26,014 nt of DNA from contig JAJZNS010000023.1 in NCBI GenBank assembly GCA_021811635.1, forward strand, positions 1-26,014. Direction: 5' to 3'. This document shows, piece by piece, positions 24,234 to 26,014 of this stretch. Source of the stretch: Thermoplasmata archaeon (lineage in GTDB: Archaea > Thermoplasmatota > Thermoplasmata > Thermoplasmatales > Thermoplasmataceae). The position numbers and the translations under genes were made by a program. The notes below the pieces were generated by a model. It worked only from the letters and a program-made list of their open reading frames with translations. It did no database searches and was not told the DNA's origin. Each line of letters begins with the position of its first letter. The stretch's first letter is position 1.

Positions 24234-24420
24234 GGTGAAGCTGGACAGGGAAAGCTGCCTTGGGGATGCAATATGCACGGCAATTCTGCCAGGGATCTTT
24301 GAAATGGACAGTGAAGGGAAAGCATTTCTGGCAGGAGATGTAGAAGGAAAAGATAATGATCTGCTGGAAGCGGCTTCACTGTGTCCTGCCAGGGTTATTT
24401 CTTTAATGCAGAAAGACTGA
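24217..24420 (+). CDS. Small single-cluster ferredoxin
   Basis: A 67-residue protein with a C14-x2-D17-x2-C20 motif and a distant C56-Pro. This is the pattern of single-cluster ferredoxins in which the middle cysteine is replaced by Asp, as in Pyrococcus ferredoxin, or that hold a 3Fe-4S cluster. It probably supplies electrons for cluster assembly by SufBCD, inferred from its position as the last gene of the suf operon. The ATG at 24217 follows GGTGAT directly and lies inside sufU. A GTG at 24235, after the sufU stop, is another possible start. The 3' end overlaps the convergent glyS by 26 bp. Confidence 0.85.
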   Translation: MELHLKVKLDRESCLGDAICTAILPGIFEMDSEGKAFLAGDVEGKDNDLLEAASLCPARVISLMQKD

Positions 24421-25870
24421 GGGCATTTAGCTCCTTCATCAAGTTCGTATTCTGAAGAATGGGGGAGCAGGTAAGATCATCTATTTTCACCCGGATTTGG
24501 GAGGTGCTATCCCTTTCCCTTATTGTGACCGTGGAATCCTCCTTGCTCTGGTAATCCACGGTTATGCAATACGGCGTCCCTATCTCATCCTGCCTCGCGT
24601 ATCTCTTTCCTATTGATCCGGACTCATCGTAGGCAACATAATCGTTCAGATCCATGAGCTTTGCGAAAAGTTCCCTTGCAATAGCATCAAGCCCGTCCCT
24701 GTTCTGCAGCGGCAGTATGGCAATAATGTAAGGTGATATATCTGGTGCCAGGCGCATTACCTTGAATCCGTTTTCCCTTACATAGTATGAAGATGAAAGA
24801 ACTGCCATGGTAATCCTGTCCACGCCATAAGCAGGTTCGACAACCACCGGCACTGATCCACCCTCTGCTGCAAGCGGTTCTCCTGAAAAATCTGAATGCT
24901 TCCTGAGATCATAATCGCCGCGATCGGCAATTCCCACTATCTCCACCCAGTCGTCGTCTATTACCGCCTCTGCATCCCAGGCATCCCTGGCGTAGTGGGC
25001 AAGCTCGCTCTTGCTGTGCTGCCTGAACCTTATCCCATCTTCGGGAATTCCGCATTTCCTAAGGATGGAGTACGTGACGTAAATGAAATACGCCATCCCA
25101 CTGTTCGGTATAACTCCGCGCTCATGCGCGTTCTTCGCAGATGTCCGCAGCTTATTACCGCTGTTTGGCAAGAGCGTCAGTACAACGTCTTCAGGCGAAT
25201 CCCTGGTCCATCCTGCTTCCGGATCCAGGAAGACCTCCACCTCCGCCATAAAGAATTCGCGCTGTCTCAGGAGGGCCTGACGCGGAGATATCTCGTTCCT
25301 GTAACCCTTACCGTACTGACAGACGATCATCGGCAGTTTCCCCCTGTTCTGGTTCAGGAGAAGCTTGAAATTCACGAATATACCCTGTGCAGTCTCCGGC
25401 CTCAGGTAATATGGTTCATAGCCTTTGCCTCTCTCCACCCTGAACATCTGGCTCATCATCTCGGCAGAAACTATCTTTCCGCCGCAATATGCGCAGACAA
25501 GTTTCCCATCCCCGATCAGCGAAATAGCATCTTCCAGTGTTGTAGTTTCCTTTGTAATGCCGGATTTTCTCAGCGAGGAATCGATCCTGTCGTACCTGCT
25601 GCACCTGGAGCATTTTACTGCAAGATCCTCGAATTTTTCAAGATGCCCGGATGCCTGAAAAATCCTTTTTGGCGTGACTGTGGGTGTGTCTATGAATATT
25701 CCTCCTTCGCGCAGGTAACTTCGTTTGAACAGCATCAGGAACCTGTCTTTCAGCAGGGTGCCAACTGGTCCGAAATCATAGAAGCCGGACTCCCCGCCAT
25801 ATAGAGAAAACGAAGGCCAGAAAAATCCTCTTCTTTTAGCGATCTCCACGATGTCGTCGAAGCGACTCAG
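24395..25870 (-). CDS. glyS: Glycyl-tRNA synthetase (archaeal/eukaryal type)
   Basis: A class II synthetase of about 491 residues. It opens with the family N-terminus AKRRGFFWPSFSLYGG and shows SGHLEKFEDL, a zinc site made of two CxxC pairs (CSRC and CAYC), motif 2 in RPETAQGIFVNF, REFFMAEVEVF, and motif 3 in EPAYGVDRITMAV. A C-terminal anticodon-binding domain follows. Two starts are possible. GTG at 25849 (VEIAKRRGF) has no ribosome-binding site. CTG at 25870 adds seven residues (LSRFDDI), has GGTGAT at 25874-25879 just upstream, and overlaps the upstream gene's TGA as CTGA. I chose CTG, because the same stop/start arrangement recurs elsewhere in this window. Confidence 0.93.
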   Translation of the reverse strand: MSRFDDIVEIAKRRGFFWPSFSLYGGESGFYDFGPVGTLLKDRFLMLFKRSYLREGGIFIDTPTVTPKRIFQASGHLEKFEDLAVKCSRCSRYDRIDSSLRKSGITKETTTLEDAISLIGDGKLVCAYCGGKIVSAEMMSQMFRVERGKGYEPYYLRPETAQGIFVNFKLLLNQNRGKLPMIVCQYGKGYRNEISPRQALLRQREFFMAEVEVFLDPEAGWTRDSPEDVVLTLLPNSGNKLRTSAKNAHERGVIPNSGMAYFIYVTYSILRKCGIPEDGIRFRQHSKSELAHYARDAWDAEAVIDDDWVEIVGIADRGDYDLRKHSDFSGEPLAAEGGSVPVVVEPAYGVDRITMAVLSSSYYVRENGFKVMRLAPDISPYIIAILPLQNRDGLDAIARELFAKLMDLNDYVAYDESGSIGKRYARQDEIGTPYCITVDYQSKEDSTVTIRERDSTSQIRVKIDDLTCSPILQNTNLMKELNALSLSALKK

Positions 25871-26014
25871 GAAATCACCCCTAGTAACTCGAGATCATAA
25901 AGCATCCCCACCAGCCTGGTTCCCCTGAGTACAGGCAGCTGGTTGAAATTGTGTTCCTTCATTATGTCGACTGCGCTAGATACCTCGTCATCGATCTCTA
26001 CGGTCTTGGGTTCG
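25867..26014 (-). CDS. CBS-domain protein, C-terminal fragment (cut by window edge)
   Basis: Too short to be obvious, but the minus-strand frame from 26013 to the TGA at 25869-25867 encodes EPKTVEIDDEVSSAVDIMKE, then HNFNQLPVLRGTRLVGMLYD and ELLGVIS. The pattern (charged strand, helix with IMKE, N-x-x-x-LPVL, then LVGML-D) is that of a CBS domain, an adenosyl-ligand-sensing module. The protein ends with this domain. It lies upstream of glyS in the same operon with a CTGA stop/start overlap. What precedes the domain is outside the window. Confidence 0.8.
   Translation of the reverse strand, partial: EPKTVEIDDEVSSAVDIMKEHNFNQLPVLRGTRLVGMLYDLELLGVIS

Noticed and set aside
24896..25804. A 302-codon plus-strand open frame opposite glyS
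   Set aside because: Antisense to a clear GlyRS gene, of unlikely composition, with no promoter or ribosome-binding signal.
1..26014. CRISPR arrays, insertion sequences, prophage or attachment sites
   Set aside because: No regularly spaced direct repeats, transposase-like frames or terminal inverted repeats were seen in any gap; apart from the intein the window looks like ordinary chromosome.

Overview
The window comes from an archaeon of the order Thermoplasmatales, or a close relative, with mid-range GC. The proteasome alpha subunit opens with an N-terminus that, as I recall it, is essentially that of Thermoplasma acidophilum. A mevalonate-3-kinase homologue points to the Thermoplasma-type variant mevalonate pathway. 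The rest fits: archaeal DnaG, SBDS, archaeal/eukaryal-type GlyRS, Sec61-beta, TATA-like boxes about 20-30 bp before start codons (suggesting many leaderless mRNAs), GGTGAT Shine-Dalgarno sites inside operons, and frequent TTG/GTG starts. The genome is compact: neighbouring genes overlap by stop/start codons, and convergent genes abut or overlap. I could not run any database search, so the order-level placement rests on remembered sequences.

Layout. Positions 1-1844 (minus strand) hold the start of carbamate kinase, a frameshifted membrane-protein gene and SBDS. Positions 1903-5181 hold a membrane-anchored protein-kinase-like gene (plus) facing a PP2C phosphatase and a von Willebrand A protein (minus). 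This resembles the bacterial YegI/PphC/YegL trio, and here it lies between psmA and SBDS, which are often neighbours in archaea. Positions 5312-7992 hold psmA and GTP-type PEP carboxykinase. Positions 8192-11937 hold small transport, redox and secretion genes: MarC, a lysine-rich H1-tail-like protein, tRNA-Glu(CUC), Sec61-beta, an FMN reductase, a LysE-type exporter, a lone RAM domain and signal peptidase I. Positions 11938-14232 are a tightly coupled minus-strand operon: TIM-barrel endonuclease-IV-like protein, DUF5611-like protein, mevalonate-3-kinase. Positions 14426-17253 hold dnaG overlapped by a LonB-like AAA+ ATPase that lacks the protease domain and carries a zinc ribbon where LonB has its membrane insert.

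Positions 17307-24420 form the centrepiece, a full SUF iron-sulfur cluster locus. A SufR-like repressor is divergent from sufC-sufB-sufD-sufS-sufU-ferredoxin. SufB carries a 359-residue intein immediately before its catalytic cysteine, and the first catalytic acid of the intein's homing endonuclease is replaced by alanine. Two inverted repeats of the same spacing sit on the sufR start and on the sufC TATA box. The window ends with GlyRS, which probably starts at CTG coupled by a CTGA overlap to the stop of an upstream CBS-domain gene cut by the window edge.
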